From NCBI GenBank assembly GCA_902789795.1, contig CADAPM010000015.1, positions 1 through 64,000 on the forward strand: a stretch of DNA of 64,000 bases, given 5' to 3'. Every line of letters starts with the position of its first letter. The stretch's first letter is position 1. Below the pieces are notes generated by a model, which made no database searches, had not been told where the DNA came from, and worked only from the letters and a program-made list of their open reading frames with translations. Both the position numbers and the translations under genes were made by a program. Shown in pieces: positions 8,502 through 18,363 of the stretch. The DNA comes from an uncultured Eubacteriales bacterium. GTDB taxonomy: Bacteria > Bacillota > Clostridia > Christensenellales > Aristaeellaceae.

Positions 8502-11385
8502 GATAGCTGCCTCCAATGAAGGCCCGGATGGGGCCGCGGTTGGGGGACTGGTACTCGATCAGCGCCCATCTGTGCGTGGAATCGGTCCAGGCCAGGAATG
8601 TCACCGGCGTGCCGACCGTCACGCGGTCGATCTGCTTGGTGTTCATGATCGGGTCGTCGGTCACGGGGCCTTCTTTGACGATGGTGGTCTCGACGCCCGC
8701 GTAGGTCAGGCGCTGGACGCTGGCGGGATCGATCTTTTCAGGCAGGGTGTAATTGTGGATGTAGCCGATGCGGTAATCGCCGTTGCTCAGGCCGTAGCCG
8801 ATCAGCAGCCATTCGCCGTCGGTGCCGTAGATGCGGGCATTGCCGCCCTTGCCGTAGGAGGCCTTGCCGCTGTTGCTGCGGTAGAAATTGGTGCCGGGGC
8901 CCTGGTATACGGGATAGTTAGCGTTCAGGACGCCGTTCAGAGGCTTCGGCAGCTCCTGGTTGAGGTCGCCGGAGTAGGAGGGCGGGCCGGGCACGGGCGT
9001 GGGGGCCGGCGGCTGGGTCACGGGGGCGGGCGTGATGGGCTCCACATTGGGCCGCACGCTGAACACGACCGGGCTCGGGCTGGCGACGCCATCCGCGCTG
9101 ACGGTCACCGTCACGCGCTGGCTGCCTTCAAACACGTAGCCCTGCGGCAGGGCCGAAGCATCCGCGTTGACCGTGGTCTGGCTGCCGGATTCCAGCATCA
9201 CCATGGTGTTGTAGATCACGGTATTGCCGTAGCGGTATTCCACCGGCACGGGCACCGGGAAAGCGGGCGGCGGGGTCACGGGATCAGGCGCGATCGGGAT
9301 CAGGTAGAAGGAGATGAAGGGCGGCTGCGCGTTGCCGTTGGCATCCACCTTCACGTTCACATGGTCGTCGCCCTGCAGGGTGTAGGAGCCTTCATAGATG
9401 GACGGATCTGCGCGCACGGTGGTAGTGGCGTTGATGGGGCAGACCTCCTGGTAGGAGGCAATCAGGTTGGTCCCGGACATGTAGCGCACCGTCACGGGAA
9501 CCTCGGAGATGGGCACCGCGGTGGGCGCGGGGGCCGGGGTCGTCTTCGGCGTCAGGTAGAAGGTGACGCTGGAGGGGCTGGCCACGCCGGTCACGGACAC
9601 AGTGACCCGGGCGGAGGAAGCGCCGGTCAGGTCATAGTCCCTGCTGTACACGGCGGGATCCGCGTTGATGGTGATGGTGGTGCCGTTCTGGACGGAGACG
9701 TCCTGGCTGGCGATCACGCGGGTGCCGTACTGGTAGCGCACGGGCACGTTGACGTAGAACACCGGCACTGCGGTGGGCGCGGGTGTCGCGGTGGCCCTGG
9801 GCACCACGTTGAAGGTGACGATGGACGGGCTGGCGATGCCGGCGGCCGAGACGATGACCCGGGCACTGGTAGCGCCGCTGACCACGTAGCCGCTGCCGTA
9901 TACGGATTCATCCGCGTAGACGTAGGAGGTGGTCCCGGTCCTCAGATAGACCGTCTGGCTCCCGATCAGCCGGGATCCGTACATATAGCGTACCTGCACG
10001 GAGACCTGGGTGATGACCGGGGTGGGCGTCGCGGTAGGCGCGACCCGGAAGGTGACGCTGGCCGGGCTCGCGGTGCCGTTGCGCACGGTCACGTAGACGC
10101 TGGAGGCACTGGTCAGGGAGTAGCCGGGCAGCAGGCTCATATTCGCGTACACCAGCTGGGAAGCGGCCAGGGTCACGGTGGTGCTGTACACGACGCGGTT
10201 GGAGTTGTCGATATAGTTGACCGGCAGCGTCACGCCGACGACGGGCGTCGCGGCGGGCTGGTAGCGGAAGGTGACGCTGGAGGGGTTGGCCCGTCCGTTG
10301 GTCACGGTCACCGTGGCGTAGGAGTTGCCGACCAGGGTGTAGCCGCTGGGCACCAGGTTCTGCTGCGGGTAAATGGTGCTGGTGCGGTACAGAGTCACGC
10401 TCTGGGACGCGATGACCGCGCCGGTGACCGCGTTCACATAATTGACCGGCACCACGACGCCGGAGACCGGCACGGGCGTGGCGGTGGGCAGACTGCTGTT
10501 CAGCCGGAACAAAATCGGGTTCGGGGAAACGGTGGAGCCGCTCAGAGTCACATAGACCACCGAGGATCCGGACAGGGTGTATCCGGCGGGGATCAGGCTG
10601 GTATCCGCCGCCACAGCGCCGGACTGGTAGACCATCCGGTTCTCCCGGGCGACGATCCGGTTTGAAGAATCCAGGTAATAGATCGGAACGCTGACGCCGG
10701 TGCTGGGCGCCGCGGTGGCGCTGCGCTGGTAATAGAAGGTCACCGTGGAGGGAGAGGCGATGCTGTTGGCCACCTGGATGTACACATAGCTGTTGGATAC
10801 CAGGTTGTACGCGGAGGGCACCATATTCGGGTTGGCGTAGACGTTGGTATTCGCGTAGCACTGCACCGTGGCCTGATTGAGCAATGCGCCGGTGCTGATA
10901 TCCACATACCGGACGCTGACCAGGGCGGGAGCTACCGGCGTGGGCGTCACGGGCACGATGGTGGGGATCAGGGTCGGCACGGCCCTGGCATAGACCACAT
11001 CTGGGCTCTCAAACATGATCTGCTGGGTGTTGCGCCCGGCGATGCCGTCCACCTTCAGGCCGTTGGCGCGCTGGAACCGTTCCACCGCGGTCTTGGTCTG
11101 GGCGCCGTAGCTGCCGTCCGCGCTGCCCGTCAGGTAGCCCAGCTCGATGAGCCGGTTCTGGAGCGCACGCACGTTGTTGCCCTTATCGCCCACATACAAA
11201 GTCGTATAGCGCGTGGGCCGGGGCGTGGCGGTGAAGACGGGCCCGGGCGTGACCGGCGCCTGGGTCACATAGGGCGTCGGCGTGGGCAGGGCGCTGGCCG
11301 GCATGGGCGTCACGTCCGGGGATACGCCGGTGGCCGTATTCACCAGCATCATCATATACAATAACAGAGTTTTGACCAGATCCAT
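8485..11385 (-). CDS. Secreted peptidoglycan-binding protein with eight MucBP-like repeats
   Basis: 966 residues from an ATG with GGGAGAG six bases upstream; the longer start at 11442 adds 19 residues that mask the signal peptide (MDLVKTLLLYMMMLVNTATG). Order: signal; Thr/Pro linker; PG_binding_1 domain (LYVGDKGNNVRALQNRLIEL...VERFQRANGLKVDGIAG, about residues 65-125); then eight tandem units of about 75-85 residues with the pattern V.V.Y......(I/V)......V........A......GY.L.G.S...V.V..G.A.P..V.F; then a C-terminal SH3-like part (NYPVYQGPGTNFYRS; WLLIGYG). Repeats are joined by TPTP/PAPT linkers. The repeat pattern resembles MucBP/MBG folds used to stand proteins off the wall or bind glycans. 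It probably sits on the cell wall. Direct DNA similarity between repeats makes copy-number change likely. Confidence 0.8.
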   Translation of the reverse strand: MDLVKTLLLYMMMLVNTATGVSPDVTPMPASALPTPTPYVTQAPVTPGPVFTATPRPTRYTTLYVGDKGNNVRALQNRLIELGYLTGSADGSYGAQTKTAVERFQRANGLKVDGIAGRNTQQIMFESPDVVYARAVPTLIPTIVPVTPTPVAPALVSVRYVDISTGALLNQATVQCYANTNVYANPNMVPSAYNLVSNSYVYIQVANSIASPSTVTFYYQRSATAAPSTGVSVPIYYLDSSNRIVARENRMVYQSGAVAADTSLIPAGYTLSGSSVVYVTLSGSTVSPNPILFRLNSSLPTATPVPVSGVVVPVNYVNAVTGAVIASQSVTLYRTSTIYPQQNLVPSGYTLVGNSYATVTVTNGRANPSSVTFRYQPAATPVVGVTLPVNYIDNSNRVVYSTTVTLAASQLVYANMSLLPGYSLTSASSVYVTVRNGTASPASVTFRVAPTATPTPVITQVSVQVRYMYGSRLIGSQTVYLRTGTTSYVYADESVYGSGYVVSGATSARVIVSAAGIASPSIVTFNVVPRATATPAPTAVPVFYVNVPVRYQYGTRVIASQDVSVQNGTTITINADPAVYSRDYDLTGASSARVTVSVTGVASPSSVTFYLTPKTTPAPAPTAVPISEVPVTVRYMSGTNLIASYQEVCPINATTTVRADPSIYEGSYTLQGDDHVNVKVDANGNAQPPFISFYLIPIAPDPVTPPPAFPVPVPVEYRYGNTVIYNTMVMLESGSQTTVNADASALPQGYVFEGSQRVTVTVSADGVASPSPVVFSVRPNVEPITPAPVTQPPAPTPVPGPPSYSGDLNQELPKPLNGVLNANYPVYQGPGTNFYRSNSGKASYGKGGNARIYGTDGEWLLIGYGLSNGDYRIGYIHNYTLPEKIDPASVQRLTYAGVETTIVKEGPVTDDPIMNTKQIDRVTVGTPVTFLAWTDSTHRWALIEYQSPNRGPIRAFIGGSYLACMQ

Positions 11386-11495
11386 GGTGTACTCTCCCTT
11401 CTTATGGACGTGAGGCGTCCACTGGTTAGGCTCTTGTACCAATATAGACGGGAATGGAAACGGATTTCCTGCACTTTTTCCGAAAATTCAATGAT

Positions 11496-12506
11496 TCAGA
11501 CATCGATGAACTTCCTGAACTCGGTCAGGATGCCGTAGCCGTCCGGATAATGGGCGGCAAACTGGGGTACGGCGTGGCTGGGGAAGGAGTTGCCCTCGAT
11601 GAATTTCGGGCCGTCCTCGGTGATCGCCACGTCCCAGGCCACGTACCGCATTTCCGGCACCTTGCGCATGGCCTTGAGGCACAGGGCCTTGACCTCGTCC
11701 CAGTAGGGGATCTGGAAGCCGATGATGGGCGTGCCGGTCATGGGGTGCTTCTCGAACACGTTGCCGGCCTTGTCGGCGGCCACGGTCTTGAGGGTGCCGG
11801 TCTCCAGGTCAACCCGGGCCGCCATGCCGCCCTGGTCCACATTGTCCATGACCTTGCCGTTGCCGATGCGCAGGAAGGCGTAGACGATGCCCTCCTGTTT
11901 GTCGCCCAGCAGGGTGGCTACGCGCACCGTGTTGACGGAGGTGGGGCACATCCGCGCCATCTCGGGATGCTGGACGAGCAGCTCCTCAAGCACGGCGTCG
12001 CCCATGCCGCGGATCTTCTCGTAGAAGCTGTGGAGGTCCTTTTCCCAAGCGGAGCGCTCGAATTTCTCGATGCCCACGCCGGAGGAGCCCTCCAGGGGCT
12101 TGTAGAGCACCGCGGGCAGGTCCTTTAGGAACTCGGCCAGCTGCTCTTCGGTCAGCTTGTCATCGCTGCGCAGCCATTTGCGGCCGATCTCTTCGGCAAA
12201 CAGGGTGTTGAACTCCGTCTTGTCATCGAAATAGTGCCAGTAGGCCTTGTCGTTCATCCGGCGCACGATGCCGTTCGAGATGCCGCGGGTGATGACCGAG
12301 CGCTTCTGGTCGTCGTTCAGGCGGTACATTTCCGCGATCATGTAATCCATGTACCCGGCGTTGTACTTGAGGCCGCAGCGCAGCATATCCGCCAGCAGGG
12401 CGACCCGGTTTTTGCCCGAGCGCTTCTGGATGATGGCGGTCATCTTCCACATTTTGTGCCAGTCCATTTTGACCAGCCGCTTGAAAAAGAAGGAAAGCCT
12501 GCTCAT
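11496..12506 (-). CDS. Sugar-transfer-associated ATP-grasp protein
   Basis: 336 residues. PAVLYKPLEGSSGVGIEKFE carries the ATP-grasp lysine and glycine-rich loop, and FIEGNSFPSH near the C-terminus has the metal-binding E..N pair. The middle (TSVNTVRVATLL) matches the ATPgrasp_ST family (sugar-transfer associated) often found beside polysaccharide or teichuronic genes; related enzymes join an acid to an amine using ATP. No glycan cluster surrounds it here, so substrate cannot be named. The N-terminal 80 residues are basic and helical (MSRLSFFFKRLVKMDWHKM). It follows ychF by 18 bases on the same strand and probably shares its promoter. Confidence 0.75.
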   Translation of the reverse strand: MSRLSFFFKRLVKMDWHKMWKMTAIIQKRSGKNRVALLADMLRCGLKYNAGYMDYMIAEMYRLNDDQKRSVITRGISNGIVRRMNDKAYWHYFDDKTEFNTLFAEEIGRKWLRSDDKLTEEQLAEFLKDLPAVLYKPLEGSSGVGIEKFERSAWEKDLHSFYEKIRGMGDAVLEELLVQHPEMARMCPTSVNTVRVATLLGDKQEGIVYAFLRIGNGKVMDNVDQGGMAARVDLETGTLKTVAADKAGNVFEKHPMTGTPIIGFQIPYWDEVKALCLKAMRKVPEMRYVAWDVAITEDGPKFIEGNSFPSHAVPQFAAHYPDGYGILTEFRKFIDV

Positions 12507-12524
12507 ATCTGCCTTTCCGGACGT

Positions 12525-13622
12525 TTACACATTAAAGCGGAAGAGTGTAACGTCCCCGTCCTGCATCACATAGTCCTTGCCTTCGCTGCGCACCAGGCCC
12601 TTTTCCTTGCAGGCGGCCATGCTGCCCAGCTCCTTGAGCGTCGTGAAGGGCACGATCTCTGCGCGGATGAAGCCGCGCTCGAAGTCGGTGTGGATCTTGC
12701 CGGCGGCCTGGGGGGCCTTGGTGCCCTGGGTGATGGTCCAGGCGCGGCACTCGTCCTCGCCGGCGGTCAGGAAGGAGATGAGGCCCAGCAGTCGGTAGCA
12801 GGCCTGCACCATGCGGTCGAGGCCGCTCTGGGGAATGCCCAGGTCCGCCAGGAACTCCGCCTTCTCGTCGTCAGGCATCTGGGCGATCTCTTCCTCGATC
12901 TGGGCGGAGATCACCAGCACTTCCGCTCCCTCCTGGGCGGCGGCCTTGCGCACGGCCTGCACATAGGGCAATTCGCTCTCGTCCAGGCCCAGCTGGTCCT
13001 CGGCGATGTTGGCCGCATAGATCACGGGCTTCATGGTCAAAAGGAAATAATCGCGCAGCGTGGCGGCCTCATTCTCATTGAGGGGGAAGGTGCGGGCGGG
13101 GCGGCCGCTTTCCAGGTGCGCATACAGGCGCTTGGCCAGGTCAGCCTCCTCGGCGTACTTCTTATCGCCGGTCTTGACCAGCTTTTCAGCCTTGTCGCCG
13201 CGCTTCTTGACCGTCTCCAGGTCGGCGAAGATCAGCTCCAGGCTGATGGTCTCCATATCCCGGGCGGGGTCCACCGCGCCGTCCACATGAATGATGTTCT
13301 CGTCGTCAAAGCAGCGCACGACGTGCACGATAGCGTCGCACTCGCGGATGTGGGACAGGAACTTATTGCCCAGGCCCTCGCCGTGGCTCGCGCCCTTGAC
13401 CAGGCCGGCGATGTCCACGAACTCCACGGTGGCGGGGGTCACCTTCTTGGGGTGATACATGTCCGCCAGCGCCTGCAGGCGGTCATCCGGTACGCTGACC
13501 ACGCCCGCGTTGGGCTCGATGGTGCAGAAGGGATAGTTGGCCGCCTGTGCGCCGGCGTTGGTGATAGCGTTGAAAAGCGTGCTCTTGCCCACGTTCGGCA
13601 GGCCGACGATACCTAATTTCAT
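12525..13622 (-). CDS. ychF: Ribosome-associated GTPase/ATPase YchF
   Basis: 365 residues, the standard length of this Obg-family P-loop protein. The G1 motif is [15 protein letters not shown] (residues 6-20), G3 is DIAG, and the NxxE motif specific to YchF's ATP preference sits at about residue 201 (ANIAEDQLG). The C-terminal TGS domain is complete (from about 280, ending in DVTLFRFNV). YchF binds ribosomes and prefers ATP; it affects stress responses. AAGGAGATGTGATCGAAA precedes the ATG. A near-consensus promoter lies at 13692-13720. Confidence 0.96.
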   Translation of the reverse strand: MKLGIVGLPNVGKSTLFNAITNAGAQAANYPFCTIEPNAGVVSVPDDRLQALADMYHPKKVTPATVEFVDIAGLVKGASHGEGLGNKFLSHIRECDAIVHVVRCFDDENIIHVDGAVDPARDMETISLELIFADLETVKKRGDKAEKLVKTGDKKYAEEADLAKRLYAHLESGRPARTFPLNENEAATLRDYFLLTMKPVIYAANIAEDQLGLDESELPYVQAVRKAAAQEGAEVLVISAQIEEEIAQMPDDEKAEFLADLGIPQSGLDRMVQACYRLLGLISFLTAGEDECRAWTITQGTKAPQAAGKIHTDFERGFIRAEIVPFTTLKELGSMAACKEKGLVRSEGKDYVMQDGDVTLFRFNV

Positions 13623-13691
13623 TTTCGATCACATCTCCTTATAGTCAGAGGTTTTTACCCGCTTTCCAAATGCGGATAAAACCCCTGATAC

Positions 13692-13720
13692 ATTATAGCA
13701 GAAGAAGTTTGTTTTCACAA
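13692..13720 (-). promoter_or_regulatory. Promoter of ychF
   Basis: Minus strand TTGTGA (13715-13720), 17-base spacer, TATAAT (13692-13697), 70 bases before the ychF ATG. Confidence 0.7.
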
Positions 13721-13769
13721 TAGCCCATCTGAGGAAAGAGCGGGTTGGCGCGGAGAAGGGCCCGGGCCA

Positions 13770-13798
13770 TTGACGCCGCGGGCCCGGGGAGGTACAAT
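13770..13798 (+). promoter_or_regulatory. Promoter of the secreted protein at 13854
   Basis: TTGACG (13770-13775), 17-base spacer, TACAAT (13793-13798). A GC-rich inverted repeat, CCCGGGCC (13761-13768) and GGCCCGGG (13781-13788), straddles the -35 and may be an operator. Confidence 0.65.
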
Positions 13799-13853
13799 AA
13801 TGCTGTATCCCTTATAAAACATCAGATGCGACCGGGACAGGAGGAGAACTGAT

Positions 13854-14684
13854 ATGAAAAAGAAAACGGCATTCGCACTTGCGCTCATGATCCTGCTGAC
13901 TGCGCTGCTCCTGCCTGTATCCCAGGCAGAGACGCGGGGAGCGACCATCTTCTTGGAGGGCCAGGAGGAGATGATCCACGAAACGCTGTATGTAAGCCCG
14001 CTGGGCTTTTCTTTCTGGTATGCCGACGAACGGCTGGAGGCTTATCCCGGCGATGCCGGCGACACGGAAGGCGTGGTCGTAAGCGCGCTGTATTCGAACG
14101 ATGCCATGACCCTTTCCATGATCCCGGAGGAGGATGCCCAGGAGTACGTGGAAGACCTGGGCTGGAACATCGCGGAGCGGTCCGCCGGGACCCGCGTGCA
14201 GACGGATATATACCGGGAGCTGGAGGACGGGCGCTATTATTTCCTGATCCTGATCGCGGAGAACGGGAAGTACATGAGAGCCGTCGGCGACTATGCCGAG
14301 GAAGCGGCGGAGGGCAACGCCCGGTTCCTGAGCCGTGTGCTGGACAGCGTGTCCTTCGGCGCGGGCAGCCCGATCCGGGTGGAATGGGGCGAGGAGGAGC
14401 CGGATGAGGAGGGCTTCGCCCAGGTGATCCTGACGGCGCTGGAGCCGGTCACGGAGGTCTCCCTTCTGAGGCTCGACTGGGAAGGCACCGATCCCTCCTG
14501 GCGGGCCTATGCGCCGCTGGGCAGCTTCAGCGCTGAGCAGAGAGTGGCGATCACCCTGCGCTTCATGGGTGATATGCCGGAAAACGGCCTTCAGTATACG
14601 GACGCGCAGGGCCAGGAGCACGCCTGCGCCGTGGACATCAGCGGAGAAAACGGGGATCTCTATCTGTGGGAGCTGGGGAAATAA
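13854..14684 (+). CDS. Secreted protein of unknown function
   Basis: 276 residues with a classical signal peptide (MKKKTAFALALMILLTALLL, cleaved near SQA-ET). The mature protein is acidic. One stretch (YRELEDGRYYFLILIAENGK, then a helix ending in FLSRVLDSVSF) resembles lipoprotein-like domains that sense or bind something at the surface, but no family could be assigned. The second half looks beta-rich (VSLLRLDWEGTDPSW), possibly an Ig-like fold. AGGAGGAGAACTGAT sits before the ATG. The gene is alone, with its own promoter, and converges on the glucan operon. Confidence 0.7.
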   Translation: MKKKTAFALALMILLTALLLPVSQAETRGATIFLEGQEEMIHETLYVSPLGFSFWYADERLEAYPGDAGDTEGVVVSALYSNDAMTLSMIPEEDAQEYVEDLGWNIAERSAGTRVQTDIYRELEDGRYYFLILIAENGKYMRAVGDYAEEAAEGNARFLSRVLDSVSFGAGSPIRVEWGEEEPDEEGFAQVILTALEPVTEVSLLRLDWEGTDPSWRAYAPLGSFSAEQRVAITLRFMGDMPENGLQYTDAQGQEHACAVDISGENGDLYLWELGK

Positions 14685-14699
14685 AACAACGAACGAATA

Positions 14700-14737
14700 T
14701 AAAAACGACGGCCGCCGGAGTTCTCCTCCGGTGGCCG
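14700..14737 (-). terminator. Terminator of the alpha-glucan operon
   Basis: 12-bp arms (14709-14720 and 14726-14737, one G-T pair), then TCGTTTTTATAT on the minus strand. Located between convergent genes. Confidence 0.8.
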
Positions 14738-14750
14738 AATGCTTATGCGG

Positions 14751-16013
14751 TTATCTGCTCCTGCCGCCGCGGCCGTTCCTGAAGAACTTGGCGACGGTGC
14801 GGAAGAAGTAGTCTGATTTCCCGTTGCGGGCGGGGTGCAGGTGGCGGCGGTAGTCGCGGCACACGTTGTCGTATTCCCGGTAGGCGCGGCGCACGCTCTC
14901 GTCCCAGCTCAGGTACAGTTCCGCCTGGGCGCATTCGCCTATCCGGCGCATGGCCTCGGGATGGGAGAGCATCTCCAGGCAGATCTTGGCGAGGCTCTCC
15001 GGGGTCTTGTCCACGGTCAGGCCGTTCCGGCCGTCGATCACGTTTTCGGCGGCGCAGCTGCCCGCCAGGGTGACGCTGGCCGTGCCGCAGGCGGCGGCTT
15101 CGTGCACCACCAGGCCGTTGGTGTCGTAATCCGAGGGGAACAGGAAGAGGTCTCCCCGGGAGTAGTAGGCCCTCAGCTGGTTGCGGTCGGTGACGGCGGG
15201 CAGGAAGATCGTGCGGTCGGTAACGCCGATCTCCTGGGCGTAGCGGACGATTTCGTCCTTATCCAGACCGTCGCCCACGAACAGCATCCTGAAATCGGGG
15301 TTCTCCGGCTTCATCAGCCGCACCGCGTCCAGGATCTGGCGGATGCCCTTGTACCACATGATGCGCCCGATGAACAAAAGCAGGGGCGTGTCAGGCGCGA
15401 GGCCCAGCTGATCGTTGATGGCCATGACCGCTTCCGCCGGGGCGGTGCCCAGGGGCAGGTCCACGCCGTTCTGCATCACGCGGTACTCGCCGGTGTAGCC
15501 CAGGTTGCGCAGGCTGCGGCTGGCGCCCTCGCTGACGGTCCATACGGCGTCCGCGGCCTCGATGTTGGCCAGGATCGCCTTGGTGGCCTGCTCCTGGACG
15601 GCGGGGGAGGGGATTTCCTGCTGGATATCCACGTCGAACTTGCTGTGATAGGTCAGGATGATGGGCCGGTGCACCAGCTCGCGCACGGTGCGGGCCATCA
15701 CCATGGACATGATGGGGCAGTGGACGTGGATCACGTCGATGGGCCACTGCTTCAGCTGCTCGATGGTCTTGCGGTCGAAGGGCATGCCGGCGCGGTAGCC
15801 GATGGCCTTGCTGATGTTGAAGCTGGGGTAGCGCAGCACGGGATAGGGATAGTTGTCCTGGACATGGGGATAGTGGGGCGTGCACACGAGGGCGTGCCCC
15901 AGGTCGCGTTCTATGATGTCCGCGTAATTCTTGACGCAGTTCGCCACCCCGTCGATGGTGGGCGGGAACGAGTCGTTCATCAGGCAGACGTTCATGCCGT
16001 TTTGCTGATTCAT
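14751..16013 (-). CDS. Glycosyltransferase family 4 (GT-B fold)
   Basis: 420 residues from ATG 16013 (GAGGG site just upstream). The N-terminal acceptor domain begins NVCLMNDSFPPTIDGVANCV and includes VIHVHCPIMSM; the C-terminal nucleotide-sugar domain begins LLLFIGRIMWYKGIRQILDA and holds FPSDYDTNGLVVHEAAACG, where the conserved E of the EX7E motif sits. Similar proteins make glycolipids (alpha-glucosyl or mannosyl diacylglycerol) or glycogen-like glucans. As last gene behind malQ and glgP, with seven bases to glgP, it may act in glucan synthesis, yet the sequence is equally close to glycolipid synthases. The C-terminus is basic (RNGRGGRSR), which would suit membrane contact. Confidence 0.82.
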   Translation of the reverse strand: MNQQNGMNVCLMNDSFPPTIDGVANCVKNYADIIERDLGHALVCTPHYPHVQDNYPYPVLRYPSFNISKAIGYRAGMPFDRKTIEQLKQWPIDVIHVHCPIMSMVMARTVRELVHRPIILTYHSKFDVDIQQEIPSPAVQEQATKAILANIEAADAVWTVSEGASRSLRNLGYTGEYRVMQNGVDLPLGTAPAEAVMAINDQLGLAPDTPLLLFIGRIMWYKGIRQILDAVRLMKPENPDFRMLFVGDGLDKDEIVRYAQEIGVTDRTIFLPAVTDRNQLRAYYSRGDLFLFPSDYDTNGLVVHEAAACGTASVTLAGSCAAENVIDGRNGLTVDKTPESLAKICLEMLSHPEAMRRIGECAQAELYLSWDESVRRAYREYDNVCRDYRRHLHPARNGKSDYFFRTVAKFFRNGRGGRSR

Positions 16014-16020
16014 GGATCCC

Positions 16021-18360
16021 TCACTCAAGACGCCAGATCTCCCGGGCATACTCGCTGATGGTGCGGTCGGAGGAGAAGCTGCCCGCGTTCGCCGCATTCA
16101 GCAGGCACTTGCGGGCGAAGGCGGCGGGTTCGCGGTAGTCGCGGTTCACGCGCAGCTTGGCCTCCAGGTACGGCTCGAAATCCAGGCAGATGAAATAGTG
16201 GTCGGGCTTGTGCCAGCTCGCGCCCTTGAGGAGCGCGTCGTGCAGCTCCTTGAGCATCCCGTTCTTGTCTTCGATGCGGCCGTTGATCAGCCAGTCCATG
16301 GCGTGGGCCAGGCGTAAGTCCTTCTTGTACAGGAGGTTCGGGTCGTAGGTATCGCGGATGCGGTTCAGCTCCTCCACGGTCGCGCCGAAGATGTAGTTGT
16401 TTTCAAGACCCGCCTTCTCCACGATCTCGATGTTCGCGCCGTCCATGGTGCCCAGGGTCACCGCGCCGTTCATCATCAGCTTCATGTTGCTGGTGCCGCT
16501 GGCTTCGGTGCCCGCGGGAGAGATCTGCTCGGAGATCTCGGCGGCGGGGATGATCTTTTCGGCGTAAGAGCAGTCGTAGTTGTGCACGAAGACGACGCGC
16601 AGCAGGTCGCGGGTGGCGGGGTCGCGGTTGACGATGGCGGCGATCTGGTTGATGAAATAGATGATCGCCTTGGCCCGGACGTAGCCCGGGGCCGCCTTGG
16701 CGCCGAAGATGAAGGCGGTGGGCGTGAAGTCCTTGATGCTGCCGTCCTTGAGGCCCTCATACAGGGCGATGACAGAGAAGGCGTTCATCAGCTGGCGCTT
16801 GTACTCGTGCAGGCGCTTGATCTGGACGTCGTAAATAAAGCTCTCGGGCAGCTCGAAGCCCTCACGGGCCTTGATGACCCGGGCCAGCTCCCGCTTGTTG
16901 TTCAGCTTGATGGCCTGGATGCGCTCGAGGGCAGAGGCGTCGTCGGCCAGCGCCGCCAGGGCGGACATCTTGTCCGGCTCTTTGAGCACGTCGGCCCGGG
17001 CGGCCTCGTTCATGAGGGCGGTCAGCTCGGGATTGCACAGCCCCAGCCAGCGGCGCTGGGTGATGCCGTTGGTCTTGTTGCTGAACTTCTCCGGGCAGAC
17101 GGCGTACCAGTCCTTGAGCACATCCTTTTTCAGGATCTCGGTGTGGATGTGCGCCACGCCGTTGACCGCGCGGCCGCCGTACATGGCCAGGTTGGCCATA
17201 TGGATCAGGGAGCCCTGGCGGATGCCCATGCCGGGCGTCATCCGGCTGCCCAGCTCCTGGCGCATGGCCTTGTCGATCTCGAGCAGGATCTCCGCGTTCT
17301 CCGGGGAGAGGCGCTTGAGCAGGCTGAGATCCCACTTCTCCAGCGCTTCCTGCATGACCGTGTGGTTGGTGTAGGCGAAGGTGGCTTTTGCGATTTCCAG
17401 CGCTTTCTCGAACGAGACGTGGTCCAGCATCAGCAGGCGGACCAGTTCGGGAATCGACAGCGTGGGATGCGTATCGTTGAGCTGTACGGCATAGCATTCC
17501 GCGAAATGAGAATAGTCGCGGCCGTAACGCTCACGGTAGGCGCGGAGCATATCCTGCAGGGACGCGCTGGAAAGCACGTACTGCTGCTTCAGGCGCAGCA
17601 GCTTGCCCGCGGGCCTGGTATCATTGGGATACAGGAATTTGACGATATCTTCGGCCGCGTTCTTGTCCTTCGCGGCCTGGGCATAACGCTGCTCGTTGAA
17701 GGTTTTGAAATCGATCTCATGCAGGCTCTCGGTCTGCCACAGGCGCAGGGTGCCGACGACGCCGTTTTTGTAGCCGATGACCGGCATGTCGTAAGGCACG
17801 GCGCTGACCGGCCCATCCTTGATGGGGACGATGACCTTGAGGTCGTCGCGGCGTACGCTCCATGGGTCGCCCAGGCGCGACCAGTCGTCGGGCGCTTCCT
17901 TCTGGCAGCCGTCCTCGAAATACTGGTAGAAAAGCCCGTAGCGATAGCGCAGACCGTAGCCCGTCAGCGGGACGTCGAGCGTCGCTGCGCTGTCCAGGAA
18001 GCAGGCGGCGAGGCGGCCCAGGCCGCCGTTGCCGAACGCGTCGTCCTCGATGTCCTCGAGGACCGCCAGGTCTATGTCCCGGGTCTTGAACAGGGCTTTC
18101 GTCTCGTCCAGGATGCCCAGGCACATCAGGTTATTGTACACCAAACGTCCGGTCAGGTATTCGGCGGACAGATAGGCCGCCTGCCGCTTTTCAGATCGGG
18201 TCTGGCTGGTATGCATCCAGTCCGGCGCGATGAGCGCCATGACGGCGCTGCCCAGGGCGTTGTGTAGCTCATGGGCGTCCGCTTGGGTCAGTTCTTTATG
18301 ATAGAGGGCCCGGATATTCTGCTCCGTCAGGGCAAGGATATCCTGTGGTTTTACTGGCAT
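16021..18360 (-). CDS. glgP: Glycogen/alpha-glucan phosphorylase
   Basis: 779 residues, a full-length GT35 enzyme that releases glucose-1-phosphate from alpha-1,4-glucans. Diagnostic stretches are FGNGGLGRLAACFLDS and GYGLRYRYGLFYQ near the N-terminus, and the pyridoxal-phosphate segment EASGTSNMKLMMNGAVTLGT with the cofactor lysine in SNMK. AINRD-type NRDP segments and KRLHEYKRQLMN are present. It lies three bases after malQ, so the two are translated as a unit: MalQ reshapes maltodextrins and GlgP degrades them. Start ATG 18360 follows the malQ stop directly. Confidence 0.97.
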   Translation of the reverse strand: MPVKPQDILALTEQNIRALYHKELTQADAHELHNALGSAVMALIAPDWMHTSQTRSEKRQAAYLSAEYLTGRLVYNNLMCLGILDETKALFKTRDIDLAVLEDIEDDAFGNGGLGRLAACFLDSAATLDVPLTGYGLRYRYGLFYQYFEDGCQKEAPDDWSRLGDPWSVRRDDLKVIVPIKDGPVSAVPYDMPVIGYKNGVVGTLRLWQTESLHEIDFKTFNEQRYAQAAKDKNAAEDIVKFLYPNDTRPAGKLLRLKQQYVLSSASLQDMLRAYRERYGRDYSHFAECYAVQLNDTHPTLSIPELVRLLMLDHVSFEKALEIAKATFAYTNHTVMQEALEKWDLSLLKRLSPENAEILLEIDKAMRQELGSRMTPGMGIRQGSLIHMANLAMYGGRAVNGVAHIHTEILKKDVLKDWYAVCPEKFSNKTNGITQRRWLGLCNPELTALMNEAARADVLKEPDKMSALAALADDASALERIQAIKLNNKRELARVIKAREGFELPESFIYDVQIKRLHEYKRQLMNAFSVIALYEGLKDGSIKDFTPTAFIFGAKAAPGYVRAKAIIYFINQIAAIVNRDPATRDLLRVVFVHNYDCSYAEKIIPAAEISEQISPAGTEASGTSNMKLMMNGAVTLGTMDGANIEIVEKAGLENNYIFGATVEELNRIRDTYDPNLLYKKDLRLAHAMDWLINGRIEDKNGMLKELHDALLKGASWHKPDHYFICLDFEPYLEAKLRVNRDYREPAAFARKCLLNAANAGSFSSDRTISEYAREIWRLE

Positions 18361-18363
18361 ATT

